The notes: generated from the letters alone by a model not told the origin. A stretch of DNA of 64,000 bases from an uncultured Alphaproteobacteria bacterium (GCA_902572735.1 CACGGX010000003.1:1-64000), one strand, 5' to 3'; numbered from the stretch's first letter, positions 28,254-37,849 are shown. Program-made: numbers and translations.

Positions 28254-29586
28254 AAATTGATTTTTTTTCCCTAGATGACTCAACTTGATAAGGTCTAGCT
28301 TTATAACCAGTGTATAATTGACGGGGTCTGCCAATTTTATTAATAGGATCCTCTATCATTTCTTTCCATTGTGATATCCAACCTACAGTTCTTCCTATTG
28401 CAAATAGCACCGTAAACATACTTGTAGGGAAACCTAATGCTTTAAGGATTATACCTGAATAGAAATCTACATTTGGGAATAATTTTTTACTAATAAAATA
28501 TTCATCTTTAAGCGCTATTTTTTCTAACTCTATTGCAATTTTAAGTAATGGATCATCTTGCATATTTAGCTCTTCTAAAACCTCATGAGCACTTTCTTTC
28601 ATCACCGTCGCTCTTGGATCATAGTTTTTATAAACCCTATGTCCAAAACCCATTAATCTAAAAGAGTCATTTTTATCTTTAGCTTTATCTATAAATTTTT
28701 GTATATTCGATACATCACCAATTTCTTCTAACATTTTAATTACTGCTTCATTTGCTCCACCATGGGCTGGTCCCCATAAAGATGCAATACCGGCTGCAAT
28801 ACAAGCAAAAGGATTTGCTCCTGATGAACCTGCCAATCTTACTGTTGAAGTAGATGCATTTTGTTCATGATCAGCATGTAACGTAAAAAATCTATCCATT
28901 GCTTTAACAATTTTTGGACTCACCTTGTAATCTTCTGATGGTACAGAAAATGTCATGTATAAAAAATTTTCTGCATAAGAAAGATCGTTTCTTGGATAAA
29001 CAAATGGTTGACCGATGGAATATTTATAAGCCATTGCACCTATTGTCGGAATTTTTGCTATTAATCTATGACAGGCGATCATTCTTTGATTAATGTCTGA
29101 AAAATCAGTACTGTCATGATAAAAGGCCGAAAGGGCACCAACAACACCTACCATAATTGCCATAGGGTGCGCATCTCTTCGAAAACCTCTGTATAAATTT
29201 ACAAGTTGCTCGTGCAACATTGTATGATTAGTGATTACATCTTTAAATTTCTGTTTATCTTCAGGGGATGGTAATTCACCATGAAGTAAAAGATAGCAAA
29301 CTTCAAGAAATTCACTTTTAGATGCTAAATCGTGGATATCATAGCCTCTATGACGAAGAATTCCTTTGTCACCATCAATATATGTTATGCCAGATTCACA
29401 TGAGGCGGTAGAAGTAAAACCTGGGTCAAAAGTAAATAGCCCAGTTTCTTGATAGAGTTTACGAATATCCAATACATTTGGACCATCTTTACTTTCAATA
29501 AGTGGAATTTGATACGATTTACCGCTCTCGTTATTAAATAGAGTAAACTGTTTATCGTTAACTTTTTTATCTTCGTAATCAGCCAT
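28228..29586 (-). CDS. gltA: Citrate synthase
   Basis: A 452-residue type II citrate synthase condensing oxaloacetate and acetyl-CoA. Active-site segments are [15 protein letters not shown] (first catalytic His), [15 protein letters not shown] (second His) and a later aspartate region around [15 protein letters not shown]. The N-terminal part [18 protein letters not shown] is typical. It follows gltX by two bases on the same strand and converges on lpxB with a 26-base coding overlap. Citrate synthase next to the lpx cluster is a common alphaproteobacterial arrangement. Confidence 0.96.
   Translation of the reverse strand: MADYEDKKVNDKQFTLFNNESGKSYQIPLIESKDGPNVLDIRKLYQETGLFTFDPGFTSTASCESGITYIDGDKGILRHRGYDIHDLASKSEFLEVCYLLLHGELPSPEDKQKFKDVITNHTMLHEQLVNLYRGFRRDAHPMAIMVGVVGALSAFYHDSTDFSDINQRMIACHRLIAKIPTIGAMAYKYSIGQPFVYPRNDLSYAENFLYMTFSVPSEDYKVSPKIVKAMDRFFTLHADHEQNASTSTVRLAGSSGANPFACIAAGIASLWGPAHGGANEAVIKMLEEIGDVSNIQKFIDKAKDKNDSFRLMGFGHRVYKNYDPRATVMKESAHEVLEELNMQDDPLLKIAIELEKIALKDEYFISKKLFPNVDFYSGIILKALGFPTSMFTVLFAIGRTVGWISQWKEMIEDPINKIGRPRQLYTGYKARPYQVESSREKKSIFNWLWKKD
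28247..28268 (+). terminator. Weak Rho-independent terminator for the lpxB transcript
   Basis: CAATT (28247-28251), loop AAA and AATTG (28255-28259) form a 5-bp stem, followed by A and eight T residues (28261-28268). The stem is short and AT-rich, so the call is tentative. It starts inside lpxB and lies entirely within the 3' coding end of gltA on the other strand. Confidence 0.3.
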
Positions 29587-29588
29587 AT

Positions 29589-30989
29589 TTAATCACCTCT
29601 ATATTGATTTAATCTATCAATAGTATCTTTTTTACCTAATATTATAAAAATATCAGAAATTGAAGGTCCTTGATAGGAATTTATTAATAAAAATCTTATT
29701 GGTTTACCTAGGACAGGGAATTTAATTTCATTATTTTTTAAAAAATCATTAATGACATTTTGAATACTATCTCTATTCCAATCACTTATTCCTTCAATTA
29801 AATTTAAAAATTCATTAAAAAAACTATCAAATTCTGAGGTCAATTTTTCTGTCTTATTTATTTTATAATTTTCATCAAAATAAACTTTAATTAAATTATT
29901 CAAATCACTTAGTTTTTTGATATCTTTTTTATAAACATTAAAAATATTTTTCATTTTTGTCTTATCTTTTTGTAGGTATTTATTTAATTCAACATCACTT
30001 TCACAAAAGCTTAAGAATTCTTCTATTCCGTTTTCTTTTCTTAAATAAAAATTATTAAAAAAATCTAATTTATCAAAACTAAATATACTAGATGATTTAG
30101 ATAAATTTGATATTTCAAAATTTTCAATTATTTCATCTAATTCAATAGTTTCTGACTTCTCATTATTATTTGACCAACCTAAAAGTATAAGATTGTTAAT
30201 AATAGCTTCTTTTAAATATCCATTATTTTTCAAATCTAAAATATTTACTGCCCCATGTCTTTTTGATAATTTTGTTCCATCTTCTCCATGAATAAGTGGC
30301 ATATGAGCATACTGAGGTACATTCCAATTCATAAATTTATAAATATAGTATTGTCTAAAAGTATTAATAAAATGATCATCACCTCTAATAATGTAATTGA
30401 CTCCTAAATCATGATCATCAACTACTACTGATAACATATACGTAGGTGATTGATCTTTTCTAAGTAAAATGAAATCATCTAACTCTAAATTTGCTACTGA
30501 AACATCTCCTTGAATAGTATCATTAATTTTTAAATTCCCTTCATCTGGCACATCTAATCTAACAACAAAACCCTCATCTTTATTTTGAATATCTTTATTA
30601 TTTTTACAGTCATTACATATTTTTTTAGAAGAGTTTTTATTTTCTCTAATTAATTTTCTTTGGTGAGCAATTTTTTCTTCAGAACACACACACTTAAATG
30701 CCTGTTTTTTTTGAAGTAACTCTTTGGCAACTTTTTGATGTCTTGCTAATCTTTTAGACTGAACTTGAATTTCTTCATCCCAATCAAGCCCAAGCCATCT
30801 TAGGGAATTAATTATATTATCTGTGTATTCTTGTTTTGATCTTTCATGATCTGTATCTTCAATTCTCAAGTAAAATTTAGATGATGATGATTTCTTACTT
30901 ACAATATAATTAATTAAAGCCGTTCTAGCGCCTCCAAGATGTAGATTACCAGTGGGAGAGGGAGCAAATCGTGTTTTTAATACAGTCAT
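29589..30989 (-). CDS. gltX: Glutamyl-tRNA synthetase
   Basis: A 466-residue class I synthetase. The HIGH-type motif is [19 protein letters not shown] (residues 7-25) and the KMSKS-type motif is [11 protein letters not shown] zinc-binding insertion with CVCSEE near residue 100 and CNDC about 27 residues later is present. The C-terminal anticodon-binding domain is relatively short and AT-biased. Alphaproteobacteria often carry two gltX genes; whether this one charges tRNA-Glu only or also tRNA-Gln cannot be read from the sequence. lexA ends 20 bases upstream. Confidence 0.94.
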   Translation of the reverse strand: MTVLKTRFAPSPTGNLHLGGARTALINYIVSKKSSSSKFYLRIEDTDHERSKQEYTDNIINSLRWLGLDWDEEIQVQSKRLARHQKVAKELLQKKQAFKCVCSEEKIAHQRKLIRENKNSSKKICNDCKNNKDIQNKDEGFVVRLDVPDEGNLKINDTIQGDVSVANLELDDFILLRKDQSPTYMLSVVVDDHDLGVNYIIRGDDHFINTFRQYYIYKFMNWNVPQYAHMPLIHGEDGTKLSKRHGAVNILDLKNNGYLKEAIINNLILLGWSNNNEKSETIELDEIIENFEISNLSKSSSIFSFDKLDFFNNFYLRKENGIEEFLSFCESDVELNKYLQKDKTKMKNIFNVYKKDIKKLSDLNNLIKVYFDENYKINKTEKLTSEFDSFFNEFLNLIEGISDWNRDSIQNVINDFLKNNEIKFPVLGKPIRFLLINSYQGPSISDIFIILGKKDTIDRLNQYRGD

Positions 30990-31009
30990 CTTAAAATTAA
31001 GATAAACTA

Positions 31010-31636
31010 TTAATTATATTTTCTTATAATGCCAGATAAAGTCCCTTGGACTTGGATTTCACCCGCTTCATATTCCTTTGTCTGAAAACTTTGATTAGCA
31101 GGTATTAATAATACCTTGTTTCTATCAAATTTAATGGTTTTTAGAGTAACCTCGTTATCTTGTGTTATGACAGCTGCAATTTTTCCATTTTCAACATTAT
31201 TTGTCTTTTTTATTACAGCAATATCACCATCAAATATTCCTTTATCTATCATAGATAGGCCTTTTACTTTTAGTCCAAAATATTTAGCATTAGGCGATGT
31301 CATCGAAGATGGTACAGAAACAAATTCATCAGTATTTTCAATTGCTTCTATTGCTTCACCTGCGGCTATTGCACCAATTAGTGGTATATTAATGCTATTT
31401 GATAAAGAATTTACATCAGTAACGTTATCTTTATTAATAATTTCCATTGCTCTTGCTTTGTGCTTTAATCTTTTAATAAACCCTCTTTCTTCTAGGCTTG
31501 TAATTAACCTATGAATACCTGACTTTGATTTCAGATTAACTGCACTTTTCATTTCCTCAAAAGAAGGGGAGATTTCATTACTTGAAATGTAATTTTTTAA
31601 ATAATCGTATAGCTCTTTTTGTTTTTTTGTTAGCAT
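31010..31636 (-). CDS. lexA: LexA repressor (SOS response)
   Basis: A 208-residue repressor-protease when started at ATG 31636 (MLTKKQKELYDYL), the normal alphaproteobacterial beginning. A TTG ten codons upstream is in frame but would place the operator inside the gene. The N-terminal winged helix spans about residues 1-65. The self-cleavage site is Ala92-Gly93 (PLIGAIAAGE), the catalytic serine Ser128 (KGLSMID) and the lysine Lys166 (EVTLKTIK). All parts needed for RecA-triggered autocleavage are present. It has its own operator upstream. moeA and comEC, frequent neighbours in relatives, are absent. Confidence 0.94.
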   Translation of the reverse strand: MLTKKQKELYDYLKNYISSNEISPSFEEMKSAVNLKSKSGIHRLITSLEERGFIKRLKHKARAMEIINKDNVTDVNSLSNSINIPLIGAIAAGEAIEAIENTDEFVSVPSSMTSPNAKYFGLKVKGLSMIDKGIFDGDIAVIKKTNNVENGKIAAVITQDNEVTLKTIKFDRNKVLLIPANQSFQTKEYEAGEIQVQGTLSGIIRKYN

Positions 31637-31640
31637 TACT

Positions 31641-31655
31641 GTTCTATATATGTTC
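31641..31655 (-). promoter_or_regulatory. LexA operator (SOS box) of lexA
   Basis: On the plus strand the sequence is GTTC-TATATAT-GTTC, an exact match to the alphaproteobacterial SOS box GTTC-N7-GTTC. It ends four bases upstream of the lexA ATG, and its TATATA core could serve as the -10 hexamer, so bound LexA would block the promoter directly. Autoregulation of lexA is established in the class. Confidence 0.85.
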
Positions 31656-31660
31656 TGAAA

Positions 31661-31675
31661 GATCAAAACAAGAAC
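31661..31675 (-). promoter_or_regulatory. Second, degenerate LexA box
   Basis: On the minus strand this reads GTTC-TTGTTTT-GATC, one mismatch from GTTC-N7-GTTC with the same 7-base spacing. It lies five bases from the perfect box and in the opposite orientation, which could allow two repressor dimers to bind side by side. It may be chance in such a short sequence. Confidence 0.4.
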
Positions 31676-31704
31676 AAAAATAAATATGTATATTTTTCAA
31701 TAAT

Positions 31705-32160
31705 TTAAATATTAGATTTACCACCCGTTTTCGAAACAAGATGTATATTTTGTATTTTAATTTTTTTATTTAAATACTTACACATGTCATAAATTGTAAG
31801 ACAGCTAATTGTAACTCCAGTTAATGCTTCCATTTCTACTCCAGTATTTGCGTTTGTTTTTACTGTACTTTCAACAATAAGACTAAATTTGTTATCATTT
31901 TTTTTAACCTCAATATTTATGTGATTAATTGGAATATTATGACAAAGCGGTATTAATCTAGAAGTTTCTTTTGCCCCCATAATACCGCCAATGATAGCAG
32001 TTTTTTCTAGGTTCCCTTTTTTTGTCTCAAATGATTTTATTTTTTTATATGTTTCTTTATCAAATTTAATTTCTCCAGAGGCAACTGCTACTCTTTCTGT
32101 GACATCTTTATTTGATACGTCAATTATATAAGGATTTCCTTTTTTATTAATATGACTCAT
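31705..32160 (-). CDS. moaC: Cyclic pyranopterin monophosphate synthase MoaC
   Basis: A 151-residue enzyme of molybdenum cofactor synthesis, converting the MoaA product to cPMP. Conserved segments are DVSNKDVTERVAVASGEI, GGIMGAKETSRLIPLCHNIP (about residues 58-77), and TGVEMEALTGVTISCLTIYDMCK near the C-terminus. It overlaps the end of trpC by 14 bases, as the last gene of the trp operon. No other molybdopterin gene lies in this window; moeA, often next, is missing. If the rest of the pathway is absent from the genome, this gene would be a relic, but its motifs look intact. Confidence 0.94.
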   Translation of the reverse strand: MSHINKKGNPYIIDVSNKDVTERVAVASGEIKFDKETYKKIKSFETKKGNLEKTAIIGGIMGAKETSRLIPLCHNIPINHINIEVKKNDNKFSLIVESTVKTNANTGVEMEALTGVTISCLTIYDMCKYLNKKIKIQNIHLVSKTGGKSNI

Positions 32161-32947
32161 TTAAAAGTAATTCTCCAATTTTCTTTTCTTTATCTTTAGA
32201 TTTTAACAAACTTTCTCCGATTAAAAAATTATATATCCCTGTTGAATTAAATTTTTTTATATCATCGGAAGTTTTAATTCCACTCTCTGCAATTAAAATA
32301 AAATCATTAGTCAAATTTTTATTCAAATTTATTGAGTTATTTAAATTGATTTCAAGACTTTTAAGGTTTCTATTATTAATTCCAATTACAGGATAGTCTA
32401 ATTTAATTGCTCTTTTCAGTTCCTCTTCATCATGAATCTCTATAATACAATCTAATTTTAGTTCATTAGCATAATTTATAAATTCCATTGCTTGAGTGTC
32501 TGATAATATTGATAAAATTAATAATATACAATCGGCTTGATAAATCTTACTTTCTAAAATTTGATATTTATCAATAATAAAATCTTTTCTTAAAATAGGT
32601 AAATTTGTTTTCTTTTTTACTAGAGATAAATGATCAATATTTCCTAAAAAATATTTGCTCTCTGTTAAAATCGATAATGCTTCAACACCAGATCTTTCAT
32701 ATAAAATAGCAATATCTTCTGGTTTGTAATCTGAAATTATTTCACCCGCACTTGGACTTTGTTTTTTTACTTCACCAATTATTAAATTTTTTTTATTTTT
32801 TTGAGCTGAAATTAATTTTTCTTTAAAATCGCGTTTCTCTAATTTTGAGGAAATTAATTTTTCTAATGTTTTAAAAGAACATCTTTTTTTTGTTTCTTCT
32901 AATTCTTTAGATTTATCTTCACAAATTTTTTGAAGTATATTACTCAT
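32147..32947 (-). CDS. trpC: Indole-3-glycerol phosphate synthase
   Basis: A 266-residue (beta-alpha)8 barrel enzyme closing the indole ring in tryptophan synthesis. Motifs are GEVKKQSPSAGEI with the catalytic lysine region (about residues 58-70), LPILRKDFIIDKYQILES (about 114-131), IGINNRNLKSLEI and LIAESGIKT. It is not fused to trpF. It overlaps trpD by 8 bases and moaC by 14 bases in one operon. Confidence 0.95.
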   Translation of the reverse strand: MSNILQKICEDKSKELEETKKRCSFKTLEKLISSKLEKRDFKEKLISAQKNKKNLIIGEVKKQSPSAGEIISDYKPEDIAILYERSGVEALSILTESKYFLGNIDHLSLVKKKTNLPILRKDFIIDKYQILESKIYQADCILLILSILSDTQAMEFINYANELKLDCIIEIHDEEELKRAIKLDYPVIGINNRNLKSLEINLNNSINLNKNLTNDFILIAESGIKTSDDIKKFNSTGIYNFLIGESLLKSKDKEKKIGELLLNESY

Positions 32948-33941
32948 TTATTAGAGAGTTTACAAAATTTTTTGTAACCCCTTCCTCAATAGTTTCCTTT
33001 GCTAACTCAAAACTATCTTTTAGATTATTTCTTAAATTGGATAAATATATTGCTGCTCCTGCATTTATTTCTACAATCATTTGAAATTCTCTGTAATCGC
33101 CGTTAATCATTTTATTAAAACAATTTGCATTATATTCTGGATCTCCACCTTTTATATCTTCTAATTTAATTAAATCATAACCATAGTCTCTTGGATCAAA
33201 ACTATATTCCAGAACTTTATTATCTTTCAATTCATTAATTAGAGTTTTGTCTGATAAACTTATTTCATCTAAGCCATCCAATCCGTGAACAACCATCGCT
33301 TTTTCAGAGCCTAGTTCTTTTAAGCAATTACAATGCATAGAAACTAGATCTCTTGAATAGACACCTAGAAGCTGTTTACCTGCTTTAGCAGGATTAGTAA
33401 GCGGGCCTAATAAATTAAAAATTGTGCGAGTAGCCAAATTCTTACGAACGTTAATTACATTTTTCATGGCAGAATGATGATTTTGAGCAAATAAAAAGCA
33501 AAAATTTTTATTTGATAATGAGTTTTCTAAATCTTCTACATTATTTGTAATTTTATAACCTATTTTTTCTAGCATATCTGCAGAGCCTGATTTTGAACTA
33601 ACCGAACGATTGCCATGCTTTGCTATAGTAACGCCAGCACTTGCAGCAACTATTGCTGCACTTGTTGATATATTTAATGTATCTTTCATATCTCCACCCG
33701 TACCACAAGTATCAATTGTATTTTTAGGAGAGTTTATTTTTAAAGATTTCTCTCTCATTACTTTAGCTGCACCGATAATTTCTTCTTTTGTTTCCCCTTT
33801 TAACTTTAAACCAATTAGTATTGATGTAATTTTAATATCATCTAATTCTCCACTCATAATTTTATTGAATATATACATACTCTCTTCAATATTCAGATTT
33901 TGTTGTTCGAGAATTTTATTTAATATTAAAGTTTGATCCAT
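32940..33941 (-). CDS. trpD: Anthranilate phosphoribosyltransferase
   Basis: A 333-residue enzyme transferring phosphoribose from PRPP to anthranilate. The PRPP loop DTCGTGGDMKDTLNIST is at about residues 79-95, with the second site KHGNRSVSSKSGSADMLE at about 107-124 and ARTIFNLLGPLTNPA further on. The start codon overlaps the trpG stop by one base. Not fused to trpG, unlike in enterobacteria. Confidence 0.96.
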   Translation of the reverse strand: MDQTLILNKILEQQNLNIEESMYIFNKIMSGELDDIKITSILIGLKLKGETKEEIIGAAKVMREKSLKINSPKNTIDTCGTGGDMKDTLNISTSAAIVAASAGVTIAKHGNRSVSSKSGSADMLEKIGYKITNNVEDLENSLSNKNFCFLFAQNHHSAMKNVINVRKNLATRTIFNLLGPLTNPAKAGKQLLGVYSRDLVSMHCNCLKELGSEKAMVVHGLDGLDEISLSDKTLINELKDNKVLEYSFDPRDYGYDLIKLEDIKGGDPEYNANCFNKMINGDYREFQMIVEINAGAAIYLSNLRNNLKDSFELAKETIEEGVTKNFVNSLINE

Positions 33942-34510
33942 TATTTTGCTAAGTTTAAAAAGTTTTTTAAAATAATTTTACCCATATCAGTACCTATACT
34001 TTCTGGATGAAATTGTAGTCCAAATATTGGTAATTTTTTATGTGCAATGCCCATTATAATCTTATTATTTGTTTCAGCAGTAATTAAAAAATCTTTAGGC
34101 ATAGTTTTTTTATCAATTATAAGAGAGTGATATCTAGTTGCTTTAAATTTTCTTTCTACATTTTTAAATATAGAGTGTCCAAAGTGATTAATTGTATCGA
34201 CTTTTCCATGCATGATTTCTTTGCATTTAACAATTTTTCCTCCGAAAGCTTGACCAATAGTTTGATGTCCTAAACAAATGCCAAGTATAGGAAATTGTTT
34301 TGATAATTCTGCAACGATATTAAGACTTATCCCAGCTTCATTTGGTGTGCACGGACCTGGTGAAATAACTATTGATTTAGGTTTTAATTTACGAATTTTA
34401 TTTATAGAAATTTTGTCATTTCTAAAAACAACAACCTTCTGATTTAAATCTAGTAAGTAGTGTTTTACATTGTAAGTAAAACTATCATAATTATCTATTA
34501 ATAATATCAT
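33941..34510 (-). CDS. trpG: Anthranilate synthase component II (glutamine amidotransferase)
   Basis: A 189-residue class I amidotransferase that feeds ammonia to TrpE. The nucleophile elbow GICLGHQTIGQAFGG (Cys near residue 79) and the catalytic His/Glu in QFHPESIGT are present, along with VISPGPCTPNEAG. The genomic place between trpE and trpD favours TrpG over the related PabA, although some bacteria use one protein for both pathways. It overlaps trpE by four bases. Confidence 0.94.
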   Translation of the reverse strand: MILLIDNYDSFTYNVKHYLLDLNQKVVVFRNDKISINKIRKLKPKSIVISPGPCTPNEAGISLNIVAELSKQFPILGICLGHQTIGQAFGGKIVKCKEIMHGKVDTINHFGHSIFKNVERKFKATRYHSLIIDKKTMPKDFLITAETNNKIIMGIAHKKLPIFGLQFHPESIGTDMGKIILKNFLNLAK

Positions 34511-35985
34511 ATATCAAATTTGTATGAATCCTCTGCAGCTGCCATTAAAGCACCAGCTTTATTCAAAATTTCTTGATGTTCATTTTTTGGGACTGAGTCA
34601 TAAACTATTCCAGCACCAGCCTGAATGTATAATTTATTATCTTTTACAAGCCCAGTCCTCAAACTAATACAAGTATCCATGTCTCCATTAGAATCAAAAT
34701 AACCCATACAACCAGCATAAAAACTTCTATTTAAATTTTCAAGTTCCTCTATGATTTCCATCGCTCTTATTTTTGGCGCACCAGAAACTGTACCTGCTGG
34801 AAATCCAGCCATTAAAGCATCTAGAGCGTCTAAATTATTATCTATTTTTCCCTCAACGTTTGAAACAATATGCATTACATGAGAGTAGTATTCTATAATC
34901 ATCTTCTCAGTAACGTTCACTGTTCCTTTTTTTGCAACGCGACCAACATCGTTCCTTCCTAAATCTAAAAGCATTAAGTGTTCTGCGAGTTCTTTCTTAT
35001 CATTTAGTAAGTCATTAGATAAATAAAGGTCTTCAGAGGCATTCTTTCCTCTTTTTCTTGTTCCAGCAATTGGTCTTATCGTAACTTTTTTGTTTCTTAA
35101 TTGAACCATTAATTCTGGACTAGATGCAACAAGGCCAATTTTATCGAAGTTAAGATTTACAAGATAAGGAGATGGATTTAGTCTTCTTAACGATCTATAA
35201 AGATTGATTGCCTTTAAATTATATTTTGTTTCAAATCTCTGTGAAGGCACAACTTGGAAGATATCTCCATTTTTTATATATTCTTTTGCTTTATTTACAA
35301 TTTTATAAAATTGTTCTTTCTTGAAATTTGATTTAAATTTTAATTTAGATTTTTTATTTTTCTTTTGTGCAGGTTTTAAAATACTTTTTTCTAACTTTTT
35401 AATTGTTTTATCAATAAGTAATTTATTTTTTCTATAAGCTTTTTCTGCAGAGATTGTTTTACTTGGATACGTAACTGTCATAAGGGAAATAATATCTTTA
35501 ATATTATCAAAAACTGCGACAATTTTTGGTCTGATTAAAATTGCATCAGGTATTTTTATATTGTCCTTATTACTCAGTTTAATTTTTTCAATATATTGAA
35601 TCATTGGATATCCTAGATATCCAACTAGTGTTGGGAAAGGAACGTCGATTTCATTATTTTTAAATTTTGAAATTTTTACAAGCTCTTTAAGACTATGAAT
35701 TGGCTTTTGATCTAGTTTGTAATCAAAATTATGATCCAAATATTTAACTTTTGCCTTACCTTTTTCAACTGTCCAAATTAAATCTGGATCACAACCCAGT
35801 AATGAATAACGTCCTCTTTTACTTCCACCTTCTACTGACTCTAAAAGAAAGGAATATTTTTCTGATTTACTAATTTTTAACAATGATGAAAACGGTGTTT
35901 CAATATCAGCAATAAGATTTTTTTTTAATATCTGAGGCAAGCCTTTATTATATTGGCTTATAAAATTTTTTTTTTCTAAACTCAT
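34507..35985 (-). CDS. trpE: Anthranilate synthase component I
   Basis: A 492-residue chorismate-using enzyme. The tryptophan feedback site LLES is intact at residues 47-50, so allosteric inhibition by tryptophan is likely. The catalytic C-terminal domain shows PSPYLVNLNF, IRPIAGTRKRG, DLGRNDVGRVA and AGFPAGTVSGAPKIRAMEII. No leader peptide or attenuator precedes it, because the gene overlaps ppiD by four bases; enzyme-level control probably dominates. Confidence 0.95.
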   Translation of the reverse strand: MSLEKKNFISQYNKGLPQILKKNLIADIETPFSSLLKISKSEKYSFLLESVEGGSKRGRYSLLGCDPDLIWTVEKGKAKVKYLDHNFDYKLDQKPIHSLKELVKISKFKNNEIDVPFPTLVGYLGYPMIQYIEKIKLSNKDNIKIPDAILIRPKIVAVFDNIKDIISLMTVTYPSKTISAEKAYRKNKLLIDKTIKKLEKSILKPAQKKNKKSKLKFKSNFKKEQFYKIVNKAKEYIKNGDIFQVVPSQRFETKYNLKAINLYRSLRRLNPSPYLVNLNFDKIGLVASSPELMVQLRNKKVTIRPIAGTRKRGKNASEDLYLSNDLLNDKKELAEHLMLLDLGRNDVGRVAKKGTVNVTEKMIIEYYSHVMHIVSNVEGKIDNNLDALDALMAGFPAGTVSGAPKIRAMEIIEELENLNRSFYAGCMGYFDSNGDMDTCISLRTGLVKDNKLYIQAGAGIVYDSVPKNEHQEILNKAGALMAAAEDSYKFDI

Positions 35986-37802
35986 TTATATTGAGATAAA
36001 AGACCATTTATAAGTTCATCATTAAATGATATTTCTTTTGTCTTAATAATCTCACTACCAAATGCTGTTTTTAAATCACTTATTAAATTAAGATTTGAAG
36101 TATTTTCTCCTTCTTCAGACATTTTGATAATTTTAATATTGGCAAAATAAATAGCATTTTCATCAGATCCAAAAGCTACTTTATCAACATCAGTTTCAAA
36201 AATCTTTTGTTTAAAAGATATTGGCAATTCTTCATTATCACTTAAAGATAAAGTTAGATACTCTGGATTAGTTGCATAAAATTTACTTATATTTGTGAAA
36301 ATCTCTTTATTTTTATTAAAAATATTTTCTGCCTGTTCAGTTTTTTTTGTAAATATAAAATCATTTAAAACACTGTCAAAGATATTATCAATACTCTCTA
36401 TCTTTGAGGGATATATTTCATCGATATTTACAATAAAAGAAGTATCATTACCAACGTCTACTAAATCACTAACAAAATCTTTATTTTGAGTAAAAGAAAA
36501 TGAAATTATATTACTTAAAGTAGGATCATCTTGATTATTATTGTTTATAATTTTTTTCTTATTAATTAATTTAAGATTATTTTGACCTGCTATTTCAGTA
36601 ATTGAAAATCCATCAAGTATTTGTTGGTCGAGACTTGATTTTAATTCATTGAAGTAATTATCTAATTCAAAACTGGTTAACGTATTATTTATTTCATCCT
36701 TAACTTCATCAAATTTTAATTCTTTTTCTGGAAAAATTTCATCTAAAATAATTATATGGTATGCCAAGGCAGTTTGGACTACATCTGATATACTTCCTTT
36801 GGATAATTTAAATATAACGTTTGCAAGTTGTTCTAAAACTTTATTTCTATCTACATTTTTAAATTCATTAAAAATTATATTATTTTCTTCTGCATATTTA
36901 ATAATTTCTTCATTAGTTTTTCCAGAGACACTTAATTTAAACTCATCTGCTTCTTCTTTTGATTTAAAATTAAATTGTTTAAAACTTCTCTCTTCTGGAT
37001 TTATAAATAAGTTTTTATTGTTATTGTAATACTCATTAAGACTGTTTTCTGAAGGTAAAAAATTTTCTCTAAAATCACTTTTATTTATTAATATATATGA
37101 AATATCTCTTTCTTCATTCGTCATATATGAAGCAGAGTTATTATTAAAATAATCTAACAATTCTTCATTATCTTTTGTAATTTGCTCTTTGTTGTAGTCT
37201 TCTAGTTTAATTTCGCCGTAAGGTATTTTAAGTAATTCAATTTCTCTAATCTGATTATCATGCTTATTAAAGTTTATTTGCAATTGTAATGGATAATTTT
37301 TTTGAAAGAAAAGGTTATCAAATACATTAGCTCTAGTTTCATAATTTATTAAATTCACAAGGTCTTCAATTTTTAAACCCTGTCTTCTTAAAAAAGTATT
37401 CAACATTTCATCATCTAATTTATTGTTTATGTATAGATCTGGAAAATTTCTTTTTGTTTCTTTTGCAATTGTAGTGTCATCTAAAATAAAATTTATTTTA
37501 TCGAACTCATTTTCAAAAATTGCATTGTTCACTAAATTTTGAAGAGCAATTTGATGTACTTGGAAGCTTCTTATTTGATCACCAGTTAATTTACTTCCAA
37601 TCATTTGAGAAAATTGATTAATATTCAAATCCATTGAGCGCATAAATTTTGTCGTTGAAATAGGCGTACCAGAAATATTAGCGACAAAATTATCAGAATT
37701 AAATAAATTGGAGTATCTTGCTTGTCCTCTAAAGAAAAACAAGCTAGCTCCAAAAAGAATAGCTAAACCAATTCCAATCCAAGAATTTCTAAAAAATCTC
37801 AT
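35982..37802 (-). CDS. ppiD: PpiD/SurA-like periplasmic folding factor (peptidyl-prolyl isomerase family)
   Basis: A 606-residue protein anchored by one N-terminal membrane helix (GIGLAILFGASLFFF, about residues 11-25), with the rest in the periplasm. Residues about 35-190 form a SurA_N-like chaperone domain, and a diverged parvulin-type region lies near 240-370 (QTALAYHIIILDEIFPE). Such proteins assist folding of exported proteins at the Sec exit. Isomerase activity may be weak or lost, as in E. coli PpiD. It heads the trp operon, divergent from tpiA with 49 bases between. Confidence 0.85.
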   Translation of the reverse strand: MRFFRNSWIGIGLAILFGASLFFFRGQARYSNLFNSDNFVANISGTPISTTKFMRSMDLNINQFSQMIGSKLTGDQIRSFQVHQIALQNLVNNAIFENEFDKINFILDDTTIAKETKRNFPDLYINNKLDDEMLNTFLRRQGLKIEDLVNLINYETRANVFDNLFFQKNYPLQLQINFNKHDNQIREIELLKIPYGEIKLEDYNKEQITKDNEELLDYFNNNSASYMTNEERDISYILINKSDFRENFLPSENSLNEYYNNNKNLFINPEERSFKQFNFKSKEEADEFKLSVSGKTNEEIIKYAEENNIIFNEFKNVDRNKVLEQLANVIFKLSKGSISDVVQTALAYHIIILDEIFPEKELKFDEVKDEINNTLTSFELDNYFNELKSSLDQQILDGFSITEIAGQNNLKLINKKKIINNNNQDDPTLSNIISFSFTQNKDFVSDLVDVGNDTSFIVNIDEIYPSKIESIDNIFDSVLNDFIFTKKTEQAENIFNKNKEIFTNISKFYATNPEYLTLSLSDNEELPISFKQKIFETDVDKVAFGSDENAIYFANIKIIKMSEEGENTSNLNLISDLKTAFGSEIIKTKEISFNDELINGLLSQYK

Positions 37803-37812
37803 AAAATTTCTA

Positions 37813-37840
37813 TTGCTTCTATAATATTAGTTTCTATAAA
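37813..37840 (+). promoter_or_regulatory. Candidate promoter for tpiA
   Basis: TTGCTT (37813-37818), a 16-base spacer and TATAAA (37835-37840) lie upstream of the tpiA ATG at 37852. It interleaves with the opposite-strand ppiD promoter candidate in the same 49-base gap, so the two polymerases would compete. Confidence 0.35.
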
Positions 37841-37849
37841 TAAAAGTAA
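37821..37849 (-). promoter_or_regulatory. Candidate promoter for ppiD-trpEGDC-moaC
   Basis: On the minus strand TTACTT (37849-37844) and TATTAT (37826-37821) are separated by 17 bases. Initiation would fall near 37814, about 11 bases before the ppiD ATG. This is the only gap in which a promoter of the trp operon can lie without being inside a gene. Confidence 0.35.

Noticed and set aside
31116-31514. Plus-strand 132-codon open frame opposite lexA
   Set aside because: The minus-strand frame encodes a complete LexA with all catalytic residues; the antisense frame has no recognisable features.
31637-31666. Upstream TTG start for lexA adding ten residues
   Set aside because: It would put the exact SOS box inside the coding region and add residues not found in the family.
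33610-33936. Plus-strand 108-codon frame opposite trpD
   Set aside because: Antisense to the conserved TrpD phosphoribosyl-binding region; no independent evidence.
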